DNA of 55,022 nt from Candidatus Raymondbacteria bacterium RIFOXYA2_FULL_49_16 (lineage in GTDB: Bacteria; Fibrobacterota; OXYB2-FULL-49-7; XYB2-FULL-49-35). A program made the position numbers and the translations under genes. The notes under the pieces are model-generated. The model saw nothing but the letters and a program-made list of their open reading frames with translations, did not search any database and had not been told where the DNA came from. This document shows positions 16,750 through 25,289 of this stretch, in pieces; positions within the stretch are counted from its first letter, which is position 1; every line of letters starts with the position of its first letter. The DNA is taken from the NCBI GenBank assembly GCA_001789205.1, contig MFYT01000037.1, positions 1-55,022 of the forward strand, written 5' to 3'.

Positions 16750-16854
16750 TCAACTGTCAAGGATAGCCCTCATGTTCGCCAGTCTGGCGCCTGCCACCGG
16801 CAGATAGAGAATGAGCGCCAAATATGCCATGAAAATAATAAATGACGCACTCAT
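16750..16854 (-). CDS. 34-residue predicted membrane peptide
   Basis: ATG at 16854 preceded by the very strong ribosome site AGGGAGGGA at about 5 bases; stop TGA at 16750-16752. The product begins MSASFIIFMAYLALILYLPV, a single hydrophobic helix of about 18-20 residues, and continues 'AGARLANMRAILDS'. It lies between the STAS gene and a phosphoesterase gene on the same strand. The ribosome site plus clean membrane-helix composition support a real small protein; the function is unknown. Confidence 0.5.
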   Translation of the reverse strand: MSASFIIFMAYLALILYLPVAGARLANMRAILDS

Positions 16855-16898
16855 TTATCCCTCCCTAAATTTTACGTGTTTTACGTTTCCACGCGTTG

Positions 16899-18341
16899 TT
16901 ATCTGGCTATCATTAAATTCTTCGTGAACAGGCGTCCCCCTGTCTTCACACGTACGATGTAAATGCCGGCGGGAACATCGGCCTGCAGCCGGTACTCGGC
17001 CGCGCCTTCCATGGGCCGCACTGTCAGGAGCCGCTTGCCCGAAACCGAATATAACTCTATAATTGCGTCACCTAAGGCTCCCGGCGGCAGGACAACCGAT
17101 GTTCTGCCGCCAAAAGCGGGATTGGGCGAAAGAACAATATTATGCGGCGCTGCCGGCGCAGCCCGCCGCTCATGCGCACCGGTGACCGGCTTGACAAGCG
17201 TAATGCTGTCAAAAATCGCGCCGTTGTTCATGATTGCGTCCAAATGAAGCGATTTGCCGTTGATGCGGATTTTGCAATAGTGGTTCACTTCCGCACATGT
17301 ATCAACGAACCAATCCGCGCCGCACCCGGCAATTGGCGCATAGGAAGCTGAAATTATCTGCAGGCGGCCTTGGTCCGGCCCGCTGCCGTATTCGCCGACA
17401 GGCCCTGCCGTGGAAACATTGCGGTTTATGGGTTTTGTGCGCTGGTAATTATGCGTATGGCCGTTGAAAATGACGTCAACGCCGTGATCGTCGAAGGATT
17501 TCCACCATGTATCCAGATAGGCGTCCAAATTGCCCGCATAAGTTCCGATAGTGAAAAACGGCTTATGGAAAAAGACTACTTTCCATTCATGCGTATCGGC
17601 AGCAAGCAGGGAGTCCAGCCACGGATACTGCAGGGCATACCAGGAGGCGTAAGGCGCCGTGAACAGACAGACAAAGAGCGCATTGCCGAACACGAATGAA
17701 TACCACGGCTTTCCGGTAATCTGCCTGTTACCGGGCATGATGAATTGATTCAAAAATATTGGGCCGTATTCATGGTTGCCGGCCGTATAATAGACACAAT
17801 TGCGCGTGAGCATTGGATCGCCTTCCGAATACCAGAGGTCCCAGTCGGTCGCGCTCGACGCGGAAAAGACATTGTCTCCGAGGAAAAGATGGAAATCAAC
17901 CCGCTCCTGCGCCAGCCTTCCGGCAATCCTGTCCCATGCCACCAGGTCTGTGGTACGGCTGTCGCCGCCGGCGATGAAAACGAAATCCGTTGACGCCGTG
18001 TCCGTCGATGTCATGTAATTCCTGACCGCGCTCCAACCATCCGCGTCCTTGATTGAATAATATATGGAATCCTCCGGATTCAGGATGGGGAAACGGTAAT
18101 CATGCAGATATCCGGAATAATCCGCACGGGCGGTGCAGGGAAAGGCGCCTTGCTCAAATGCTGCGGTATAACCCCACCTGATGCTGTCTGATTGAGATGA
18201 GGAATGCCAGGTGACGGTCAATCCGTTCAGCGGATTGTTGATGGACCCGAAATGGATATGATCCGGGGTTGAAAAAATGGATGTGACGTTGAAATAAACG
18301 GCAAGCATGACGGCAATCAAGAATGTTTGCTGAGTAAACAC
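16899..18341 (-). CDS. Secreted purple-acid-phosphatase-like protein with sorting tail
   Basis: 480 residues; the start codon is GTG, with GGGAGG a few bases upstream. A signal peptide is followed by the same N-terminal module as the 10851 paralogue ('HIHFGSINNPLNGLTVTWHSS', 'SIRWGYTAAFEQGAF'), then 'AGGDSRTT', 'FLGDNVF', 'AGNHEYG', 'FFHKPFF' and 'NGHTHNYQRTKP'. His/Asn/Tyr order in the last motif is classic for purple acid phosphatases. The tail is a variant type ('LSPNPAFGGRTSVVLP', 'ELYSVSGKRLLTVRP', 'AGIYIVRVKTG', final IAR) closer to that of the GH30 at 25290 than to its own paralogue at 10851. Confidence 0.85.
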   Translation of the reverse strand: MFTQQTFLIAVMLAVYFNVTSIFSTPDHIHFGSINNPLNGLTVTWHSSSQSDSIRWGYTAAFEQGAFPCTARADYSGYLHDYRFPILNPEDSIYYSIKDADGWSAVRNYMTSTDTASTDFVFIAGGDSRTTDLVAWDRIAGRLAQERVDFHLFLGDNVFSASSATDWDLWYSEGDPMLTRNCVYYTAGNHEYGPIFLNQFIMPGNRQITGKPWYSFVFGNALFVCLFTAPYASWYALQYPWLDSLLAADTHEWKVVFFHKPFFTIGTYAGNLDAYLDTWWKSFDDHGVDVIFNGHTHNYQRTKPINRNVSTAGPVGEYGSGPDQGRLQIISASYAPIAGCGADWFVDTCAEVNHYCKIRINGKSLHLDAIMNNGAIFDSITLVKPVTGAHERRAAPAAPHNIVLSPNPAFGGRTSVVLPPGALGDAIIELYSVSGKRLLTVRPMEGAAEYRLQADVPAGIYIVRVKTGGRLFTKNLMIAR

Positions 18342-18383
18342 AAAAGCCTCCCGCCGAGCGGCGTTATGAAAATAACGTAAATT

Positions 18384-19970
18384 TTACCTGACTACCACCA
18401 TCTTTTTACCGGCGTATTTATTGTTCTGGAGCAAGCAAGCGAAATAAATCCCTGTCGCAACTTGCTTTTTGAAATCCCACAGCAGTTCCAGCTCCCCTGC
18501 TATTGCCGCGCCAGATCTGTGCGACCAGACTTTCCGTCCTTTCAAGTCGTAGACATTCATCGTAAACCCTGCATTTGACGCAAGCCGCAGGAAAAACAGG
18601 GCATCGCTGCCTGAGACAATGCAGTTGTTTATTGCCAGATTGCTCCCAGCGCCGGGCATTTGCCCCCTCTCCGTATTTGTGCTCGTCAAATAGATGATGA
18701 ACTGGTTCTGCTTGCCCTTTTCAAGGTGAACCGATGCCGTGCAACTAGTGCCGCCTTTAGTCGCAATCACTCTGTAGGTTCCGTAGAACCCTTTGAAATT
18801 CGCATCTCCCGACACACCCGAAAGAACCGTGGTATCGGTATGCCACACTGTTCTTATCAGCCTGCACAGGCTGTCGTATGCGGGTTTTGGCAAAAGGTGC
18901 GAATCGAGCAGGCCGCCGCCTCGCAGCCACGACATGCTGTCGCACAGGTCCCACCAGGTTATGGCCGTCACGGCCGGATGCGCGAAGCAGACGCGGTAGA
19001 AGTCGGCCGCGTATTTTGCCTGCACCTGCGGGTTCCACCTGGCGCCGCGCCAGGTGGCGCCCGAGAGCGGCGTATCAATGGATACCGGCGTGAATTCCGT
19101 GATATGCACCTCTTTGTGCAGTGAATCGTACCAGTCAAGCACCCCGCGCACATAGTCCAGGGGAAAGGCCCTGGTGCGAGGTTCGTGTGCCTGTATTCCC
19201 ACAGCGTCCCAAGGCACGCCTTGTTGCGATGCGGTATTGAGCATGTTCCACAGCGCAGGCCTCATGTTGTACATAACACTATAGTCATTCACGACAAGCT
19301 TTGCTGAAGAATCTGAAGTATGCGCCCAAACATGAGGTGAATCTATCGGTATAGATGAGAAGTGTGTTGGTTCGTTCACGACATCCCATATGGTGATTTT
19401 ATCTTTGTACCATGTAAGAAGCTCGTTTATCCGTTGCTTTTGTTCCAAGGCGGTCGGCAGACGCGAGCAGTTGGTATAACCTGGAAAGCCAGCGGCGGTT
19501 CCCCATAGAATCGGGTGGCCCTTGAGCTTGATGCCGCGGCTTGAGCACCAGGCAACGATCCTGTTGGTGGATGCTGTGTCCGGACTGCCCTGGGTCCTTT
19601 CGTATCCGCACCAGTATAACTTGGCCGTGGCGTAGTTGAAAAGGCTGTCGAACCGCTGTTTATATATGGCATTGCGTGCTGAGTCCGGGAAGTAGTTGAA
19701 CCCGTAAATGTTGCACCCGAAGAGAAAATCGTGTTCCTGCTGTTCCACTTGGATGGTTGTCCCATCCAAGGGGCCGCCGGAGCCGTTGAGCACTGTGATT
19801 GTCCCAATGCCTTTACGGTTCGTCTCGATTCTCATGGCTGACGCGGCAATCTCCGCCTGTTCCTCTGTCTGCCCCCCCTGCACCACCAATGCTGATGCCA
19901 TGACCGATACAGCCAAAAGAATTATCCTCATTCTCTTTTTGAACCTCATCAGAAAAAAGGACTTTTTCAT
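18384..19970 (-). CDS. GH10 endo-beta-1,4-xylanase with sorting tail
   Basis: 528 residues with N-terminal basic stretch and hydrophobic segment (IILLAVSVMASALVV). A small beta domain (~45-80, 'TITVLNGSGGPLDGTTIQVEQ') precedes the GH10 barrel. Diagnostic motifs: 'KLKGHPILWGTA' (~148), acid/base Glu200 in 'IWDVVNEPTHF', 'GIQAHEPR' (~258) and nucleophile Glu292 in 'VHITEFTPV', then 'ITWWDLCDSMSW'. GH10 enzymes cut xylan backbones. The C-terminal tail is a variant lacking the NPFNP turn ('NVYDLKGRKVWSH', 'TGIYFACLL', final VVR). It gives the strongest substrate clue for the locus: xylan or arabinoxylan. Confidence 0.9.
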   Translation of the reverse strand: MKKSFFLMRFKKRMRIILLAVSVMASALVVQGGQTEEQAEIAASAMRIETNRKGIGTITVLNGSGGPLDGTTIQVEQQEHDFLFGCNIYGFNYFPDSARNAIYKQRFDSLFNYATAKLYWCGYERTQGSPDTASTNRIVAWCSSRGIKLKGHPILWGTAAGFPGYTNCSRLPTALEQKQRINELLTWYKDKITIWDVVNEPTHFSSIPIDSPHVWAHTSDSSAKLVVNDYSVMYNMRPALWNMLNTASQQGVPWDAVGIQAHEPRTRAFPLDYVRGVLDWYDSLHKEVHITEFTPVSIDTPLSGATWRGARWNPQVQAKYAADFYRVCFAHPAVTAITWWDLCDSMSWLRGGGLLDSHLLPKPAYDSLCRLIRTVWHTDTTVLSGVSGDANFKGFYGTYRVIATKGGTSCTASVHLEKGKQNQFIIYLTSTNTERGQMPGAGSNLAINNCIVSGSDALFFLRLASNAGFTMNVYDLKGRKVWSHRSGAAIAGELELLWDFKKQVATGIYFACLLQNNKYAGKKMVVVR

Positions 19971-20031
19971 TCTTTACCCCATATTTGAGTTTAATTATGC
20001 GATATATTAATATGAAGCCCAGCCGCTCCTC

Positions 20032-20202
20032 TTATCGTAAAAGGATGATACGCAAAATCTTGATGATGTCCGCGCCAGTGTAATTTGTACGGTTCATTTT
20101 TAATACGTATACGCCTGTCGCTCCCTGCTTGCCATGTTTAATGGCGACATCGCAGATCGTGTTATAAAAGCCAGTGTCCGCCTCTTTAATAAATCCTCCG
20201 GT
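20032..20202 (-). pseudogene. Orphan sorting-tail remnant
   Basis: Within the 316-base gap between the GH10 and a GH30 gene, a minus-strand frame without start codon encodes 'GATGVYVLKMNRTNY...ILRIILLR' and a TAA at 20032-20034. This matches the last strands of the shared C-terminal tail. Upstream, an in-frame TAA at about 20205 ends similarity. It looks like the leftover end of a deleted tailed enzyme. Confidence 0.5.
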
Positions 20203-20286
20203 GTTTTAGTTTTCGTTTCCGGTAAGCTATCCTAAAATACCTGTTAATTAACCGTAAAATTCGCAAAACCTACCGGAAAATCTTCC

Positions 20287-21936
20287 TTATTTTATTAACA
20301 ATACTTTTTTCTGTAAATTTTGTGTTCCGATGATGGCCTTTACTACATAGACTCCGCTTGGCAGGTTTGACGCATTCCAAGTATAACCTCGATACACCGC
20401 CCCGGCTACCTGGTTACCGCTGGTATATTCAGTTGTCAATTCTTCAAATAATACACCGCGAAGATTATAAATATTTACGGCCGGGCTGCCTGCTGATTGC
20501 TGATTGTTGATTGCTATTGCTATTGTGGTACTGGAATTAAAAGGATTTGGAGATACAAGTATCTCTATATTATCATTTTTTTTATATTCTGTTCTCTTTA
20601 TTTGTGTTGATCCTTTATGCCCGGTAAATGTTGTAACACTTTGGCCCGGTAAATCGTAGGTAAAAGAATTTCCACTTACAGAAACATTGCCTATATTCAA
20701 AGAACTATCGGTTTGCGATGTCCTGATTATATTTAAATTCAGAATCCCGGTAAGATTATTAATGGTAAAATTAGCCGTTTCACTATTCGTTTTCCTGTTA
20801 ATAGCAACAAAAGTTACGGTGTCATTCTGTTTATTGTTAAATCCTGTAACTAATATATCAGGGTCCCCTGACCGTACATCAATTCTTACGGCTCCAGGTC
20901 TGATATATTTAATGTATTGCTTTTGTGCATGATACCTATGAGTTGTAATTGCTCCAGGCATTATAATTTGCTCCATATTTGTGCTATAAAACTCCCAGGG
21001 GATATAGGCATTTATATCCGCGTGGGCAAGAGCGTTATGCATGTGCTGAGCCATATTAATAGCAATATCCCATCTGGTATTGTCTGAATTTGGTCTAGAG
21101 TACTCAGTCATCCATAATCTTTTATTATATGATTTAGCCAATGCTGATATGGGCTGCCAACCGGATATAAGCGAGTCTGGATCATTATAACTCTGCCCGT
21201 AGGAATGCGTACAGAGTATATCAACATAATTAGTGGTAACAGTGTCCTCACAGATAGGAGTAGCGCGGCTGCTGAATCCGCCCCACCATGCATTATCAGG
21301 CCCTATTAGTTTAGTAGTAATTCCTTCCGTTTCAAATCTGTTTCCGACAAGCTTTATTGCATCGTTAAGCTCACCTCCGTTATACCTGCAGCTCTCCCAG
21401 GTTTCTGTAACATCAGGCTCGTTTTGTATAGAGATGTAATCCATATAAATTCCGAGATTTTCTAAAGCTTTTATCCAAATAATTACATATTCAACAAATT
21501 CATCTTCATAGCCTGGCGTAACAGATCCTCCGTTTGTAAGTTGTCCGTTTGTCTTCATCCATGCGGGGGGACTCCAGATGGTTCCAAGTATTGGAATGTT
21601 CTTTGATTTAGCTTCCTGCAGTAATCCCAAGAAATCTCCTGATAAGGCACCGGTATTAATATTGTTCCAATCAATATCGTTCGGATTAGAATTATCATTT
21701 GAGGACTCCAGGGAAGGCATCATCCGAAATCTTAAAATACTTATCCCAAGATCGTCAAACAGGTAAGGCAGAATATTTGAAGGGGGATAATTCCAGGCTT
21801 CTGAAACACCAAAACCATCAATAACCTGGTATTCAATAAGGCCGTTTATTGTGACATTGGCGGCCTGGACATTTGTCAAAAATAGTACCACGATTATCGC
21901 CTGCATTACTACAACAATTCTTTTAATCTGTCTCAA
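20287..21936 (-). CDS. GH30 glycosidase with sorting tail
   Basis: 549 residues. The start codon is TTG, placed 6 bases after GGAGG. Signal peptide to about residue 25 ('LFLTNVQAA'). GH30 module: 'IEYQVIDGFGVSEAWNYP', 'ILRFRMMPSLE', 'IWSPPAWMKTNGQ', acid/base Glu173 in 'ISIQNEPDVTETWESC', 'THSYGQSYNDPDS', nucleophile Glu278 in 'LWMTEYSRP', and the sandwich 'IKYIRPGAVRIDV'. Tail: 'SPNPFNSSTT', 'IYNLRGVLFEEL', 'SGVYVVKAI', final LIK. The catalytic part is close to that of 25290 (long shared stretches), so the two are recent paralogues with different tails. Likely an extracellular xylanase or glucanase. Confidence 0.87.
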   Translation of the reverse strand: MRQIKRIVVVMQAIIVVLFLTNVQAANVTINGLIEYQVIDGFGVSEAWNYPPSNILPYLFDDLGISILRFRMMPSLESSNDNSNPNDIDWNNINTGALSGDFLGLLQEAKSKNIPILGTIWSPPAWMKTNGQLTNGGSVTPGYEDEFVEYVIIWIKALENLGIYMDYISIQNEPDVTETWESCRYNGGELNDAIKLVGNRFETEGITTKLIGPDNAWWGGFSSRATPICEDTVTTNYVDILCTHSYGQSYNDPDSLISGWQPISALAKSYNKRLWMTEYSRPNSDNTRWDIAINMAQHMHNALAHADINAYIPWEFYSTNMEQIIMPGAITTHRYHAQKQYIKYIRPGAVRIDVRSGDPDILVTGFNNKQNDTVTFVAINRKTNSETANFTINNLTGILNLNIIRTSQTDSSLNIGNVSVSGNSFTYDLPGQSVTTFTGHKGSTQIKRTEYKKNDNIEILVSPNPFNSSTTIAIAINNQQSAGSPAVNIYNLRGVLFEELTTEYTSGNQVAGAVYRGYTWNASNLPSGVYVVKAIIGTQNLQKKVLLIK

Positions 21937-21969
21937 TGGCAGCCTCCGGTTAAAAATAAATTGGTGTCA

Positions 21970-23685
21970 CTATTCTACCTTTAATGCTTTTGTAGTAAGC
22001 GCCCTTCCGTTGCTTTCAAGCCTGATAATATAAATCCCGCTTCCAGAAGCCATGCCGCTCCGATCTGTCCCGTCCCACGAAAACGTATGAATCCCTTTGT
22101 TCACAGCGCCTTTAAACAAAGTCCTTATCACTGCGCCCCTCAAGTCATATACCTTCAGAGTAACAAAGGAATGTATGGGAATAGAATATCTTATCGTAGT
22201 TGCAGGGTTAAACGGATTGGGCGTGTTCTGAAACAGGAACAACGCTTTGCTGTTGGCCGCAGATATATCGAGTGCTCCCGTCCCTTCCTGACCAGTGAGA
22301 AACAGAACGCTGTTACCGGGGCATGCGATAGAAACACCTGTTCCGATATTTTCATCCAAAATGGAAGTAGCCACGGGAAATCCATTGCTATCTGTTATAG
22401 CAGAACTCGGTGAATAAAGATATTGGGAGAGGGAGGCATGGCCATGCCCTGGCACTTGAATGGTTAGTGTTTGCGTGGAGAAGAGACGATTGACGATACA
22501 GAATGTCCAGGAGGAAGTCCCTTGGGCTGAATCAGTATGATGCGCAGCGATCCCTCGTAAATCGGAGCGGCCGGTGTTGAGTTTATAGATTTTTGAACCT
22601 GTTTTAAAATTCCGACACAGCAGTGCCCATGGATAAAACCACTGCTTCAATCTGAATCCCAAAGTCTTGTTGCACCACATACCCCAAGTAAAATCCATAA
22701 AAGAATTGTCGTCCAGCATCCAGGCAGACACCGCACCGCTGCCAGCGCTTGCGCATTGGACTGCGTAGTCTGCCATGATAACACCATAATCGAATGTCTC
22801 AATATTGCTGTTTTGGCCAGTTGAGGCACCATCACTCAAACCCGCCTCACCAACGATAAGGAGCTTTCCTGCGGCCGCACTGTCATGCGTCTTTGCGTAG
22901 GTCCATAGGTTCCCGACATAGGTTTCCAGGGAACCGGAAAGGATATCAGCACCCGATGCATACCGGTGAAAATCATAAGCACCTAATATATTCAACTCCA
23001 CGGCCTGTGTATGCCAAGCAACATTGTTGCTCATGTCAGAACCAGCCAGCAATACTTTGTCCTGTAAACCACGAGTCACAAGCGCATTCTTAACATTGGA
23101 TACACCTGCCGCCCAGCGTGAAAACGAGCCGACTTCGTAATTGGGCTCGTTAACCAGGATGAAGTACCGTATACAGGTATAGCCCCTGACATTGATGAGA
23201 TGGTCAAGATAGTTGCCAATAACGGATGCGTATAGAGTGTCATCGGTGCTGACAATATCGCTACCTGGGGGAACGGTCCATCCCTGCTCCACACCCCAGT
23301 CTGCGAGCAGTACCGTGCTTCCCAAGGCCTGGCAAACATCTAAATGACGGTATAGTCGATACATATCCGCTGTTTCGTAGTCAAAAACGCCATTGTTATT
23401 ATAGCCGTATTTCAACAGCATCATGATTCGTGCTACAGGCAGACCCATGTATTCCACGCGCTTACGGATCAAGGCAAAATCAGAATCGGTAACCTCATAA
23501 GAACCATAGGAATAAGAATCCCATTCTGCTCCGAAGCCAAAAAAGCGATTGCAGGAGGGGTTAGCCGTATCGACAACAACGGATTGAGCAAACAGAAAAC
23601 CGTTCAGCAAGAAGACTGCCACCATAAAGTTTTTTTGAAGGTTTAGAGCCTCTTGCATAAACTCTGAAAATTTACTTCCTTTCAT
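21970..23685 (-). CDS. Clan GH-A secreted glycosidase (GH30/39/5-like) with sorting tail
   Basis: 571 residues; AAGGAAG precedes the ATG and a hydrophobic segment (NFMVAVFLLNGFLFAQ) lies about 20 residues in. The barrel is not closely related to the GH30 set: 'RFFGFGAEWDSYSYG', 'MGLPVARIMML', acid/base Glu180 in 'YFILVNEPNYEVGSF', nucleophile probably Glu280 in 'LLIVGEAGLSDG', followed by a beta-sandwich with 'SWTFCIVNRLFSTQTLTI'. The tail is standard ('NTPNPFNPATTI', 'KVYDLRGAVIRTLF', 'SGIYIIRLESNG') but the last residue is Glu, the only non-basic end in the window. The family cannot be fixed without a search. Confidence 0.72.
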   Translation of the reverse strand: MKGSKFSEFMQEALNLQKNFMVAVFLLNGFLFAQSVVVDTANPSCNRFFGFGAEWDSYSYGSYEVTDSDFALIRKRVEYMGLPVARIMMLLKYGYNNNGVFDYETADMYRLYRHLDVCQALGSTVLLADWGVEQGWTVPPGSDIVSTDDTLYASVIGNYLDHLINVRGYTCIRYFILVNEPNYEVGSFSRWAAGVSNVKNALVTRGLQDKVLLAGSDMSNNVAWHTQAVELNILGAYDFHRYASGADILSGSLETYVGNLWTYAKTHDSAAAGKLLIVGEAGLSDGASTGQNSNIETFDYGVIMADYAVQCASAGSGAVSAWMLDDNSFMDFTWGMWCNKTLGFRLKQWFYPWALLCRNFKTGSKIYKLNTGRSDLRGIAAHHTDSAQGTSSWTFCIVNRLFSTQTLTIQVPGHGHASLSQYLYSPSSAITDSNGFPVATSILDENIGTGVSIACPGNSVLFLTGQEGTGALDISAANSKALFLFQNTPNPFNPATTIRYSIPIHSFVTLKVYDLRGAVIRTLFKGAVNKGIHTFSWDGTDRSGMASGSGIYIIRLESNGRALTTKALKVE

Positions 23686-23718
23686 AAGACATACTTCCTT
23701 AAATATTTCATTGTATCC

Positions 23719-25263
23719 TCATTTCAATAAGGTTATTCTTTTTGTTTGAATCGTTTTATTTATTTTCACCTTAACAATAAATATGCCGCTTTGTCGGCTG
23801 CCGGCATCCCATGTATATCGCATTACGCCTCCTGAATTCTGAGTTATATAACAAGGCGTAAACGTTTTTACCATCTTTCCTTGGAGATCATAAATCCCCG
23901 CCACTACCGGAACACCTGATACCGGACTGCTAACCTCTATCACGGTCTTTGGGTTAAAAGGATTTGGATGCACGGATATTTCAATATTATTGTCTCTTTT
24001 TATGTCCATCCCTCTTATATGAGTGAGCGCCTGCCCCACGAGTGTCGCAACAGTGTTGGCCGGCAGGATGTATGAGAAGGATGAACCGGATACTGAAATG
24101 TCCGCCTGTTGGGCAAGGGAAAGCGAGTTGGATGTAATCCACGGGGTGACTGAATTCAAACCGAAGCCTGATAGAGTGAAATTCGCGGTTATAGCGCCGG
24201 CCCTGGATGGATTCACGGCAACTATGGCGACCGTCTCCCCGGCCGGATCTTTATAGGCGCTGACCAGGAGACTGCCCGTGCTCGTTACGCCTATGCGGCG
24301 GAATCCAGGACGGACAAACTTGCTGTAATTGCCAAGTATATACATTCGTTTCGTCGGACTGAAGTATGGGCCTGTGAGCGCCTGGTTGTTTGAACAATAA
24401 CTACCAGGACAAAACAGCCACCAGTAATGCCATGCGTTTACTTCAGCCAGTGTCAGGAAATTATGAATTCTTCTTACCCATACGATGGCGTCTGTCATGC
24501 TGCTGTCAAAAACGCCATAGACATCCGAGACCTCGGTTTCCCAGAGGTGCTTGCCATGGGTGTTTACAACAGCGGGCGTGCCAAAATCATAATTGTGCGC
24601 GGCAAGAATGTCTACCATGTTCGCGGTAGTCGGATCATTCATTGTTGTTGAATCCAGGTCAAACCGCCAATGGGAATCCTCGGGCATGAGTATTTTCGTG
24701 GAATCCAAACCCTTTGCAGCAAGAGCATTATAAAGGAATGGGATAAAATCATGCAGCTCCTGCGCAGACATCTCGCACGATTCCCATGTTGCCGCATAGT
24801 TCGGCTCGTTCTGGACGGAGATTGCGTAGATATTGACGCCCGCGGACTTCATGCTGTCCACATAGGCGGCCTGTTGATTGGCGTAATCCTGGTATCTGGA
24901 CGCAAGAAGATGCCCGCCGTTATTTACATCGTTGTTGGTTTTCCATGCCGCTGGCGGACTCCACGGCGCGCTCCAGACCCTGGCGCCGCGCGCTTGGGCC
25001 TTTTGCATTATCGAAAGCTCCGACGTGGTCGCGGGAATTGTAGGAGCTATGCGGTTGCGCAGAAGAGAAAGGCCGATTCCCTTGTCAACCGAGAAGAACA
25101 TGTCGGCCTGGCTGTCCGTGATGCCCGACCTCCAGGCAGTGCTGGCGCCAAAGCCGTCGATGACTTGATGCGTATCGTTCCAGTCAACCGTGACTTCCTC
25201 TGCGGCCACGACACAATTCCATGAAAAGATCAGCAAGACGCAAACAACAATGATTCGAACCAT
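23719..25263 (-). CDS. GH30 (glucuronoxylanase-like) glycosidase with sorting tail
   Basis: 514 residues, GGGAGGGG ribosome site, signal peptide to ~21. It is the shortest and most canonical GH30 here: 'VDWNDTHQVIDGFGASTAW', 'GIGLSLLRNRIAP', 'WSAPWSPPAAWKTN', acid/base Glu153 in 'ISVQNEPNYAATWESC', 'AAHNYDF', nucleophile Glu244 in 'LWETEVSDVYG', then the sandwich with 'FVRPGFRRIGV'. The motif spacing resembles bacterial GH30 glucuronoxylanases, which cut xylan next to methylglucuronic acid branches; the specificity loop was not verified. Tail: 'HPNPFNPKT', 'GIYDLQGKMVKTF', final LLK. Confidence 0.87.
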   Translation of the reverse strand: MVRIIVVCVLLIFSWNCVVAAEEVTVDWNDTHQVIDGFGASTAWRSGITDSQADMFFSVDKGIGLSLLRNRIAPTIPATTSELSIMQKAQARGARVWSAPWSPPAAWKTNNDVNNGGHLLASRYQDYANQQAAYVDSMKSAGVNIYAISVQNEPNYAATWESCEMSAQELHDFIPFLYNALAAKGLDSTKILMPEDSHWRFDLDSTTMNDPTTANMVDILAAHNYDFGTPAVVNTHGKHLWETEVSDVYGVFDSSMTDAIVWVRRIHNFLTLAEVNAWHYWWLFCPGSYCSNNQALTGPYFSPTKRMYILGNYSKFVRPGFRRIGVTSTGSLLVSAYKDPAGETVAIVAVNPSRAGAITANFTLSGFGLNSVTPWITSNSLSLAQQADISVSGSSFSYILPANTVATLVGQALTHIRGMDIKRDNNIEISVHPNPFNPKTVIEVSSPVSGVPVVAGIYDLQGKMVKTFTPCYITQNSGGVMRYTWDAGSRQSGIFIVKVKINKTIQTKRITLLK

Positions 25264-25289
25264 GATTTTTCCCCTCCCAAATGAATGTC

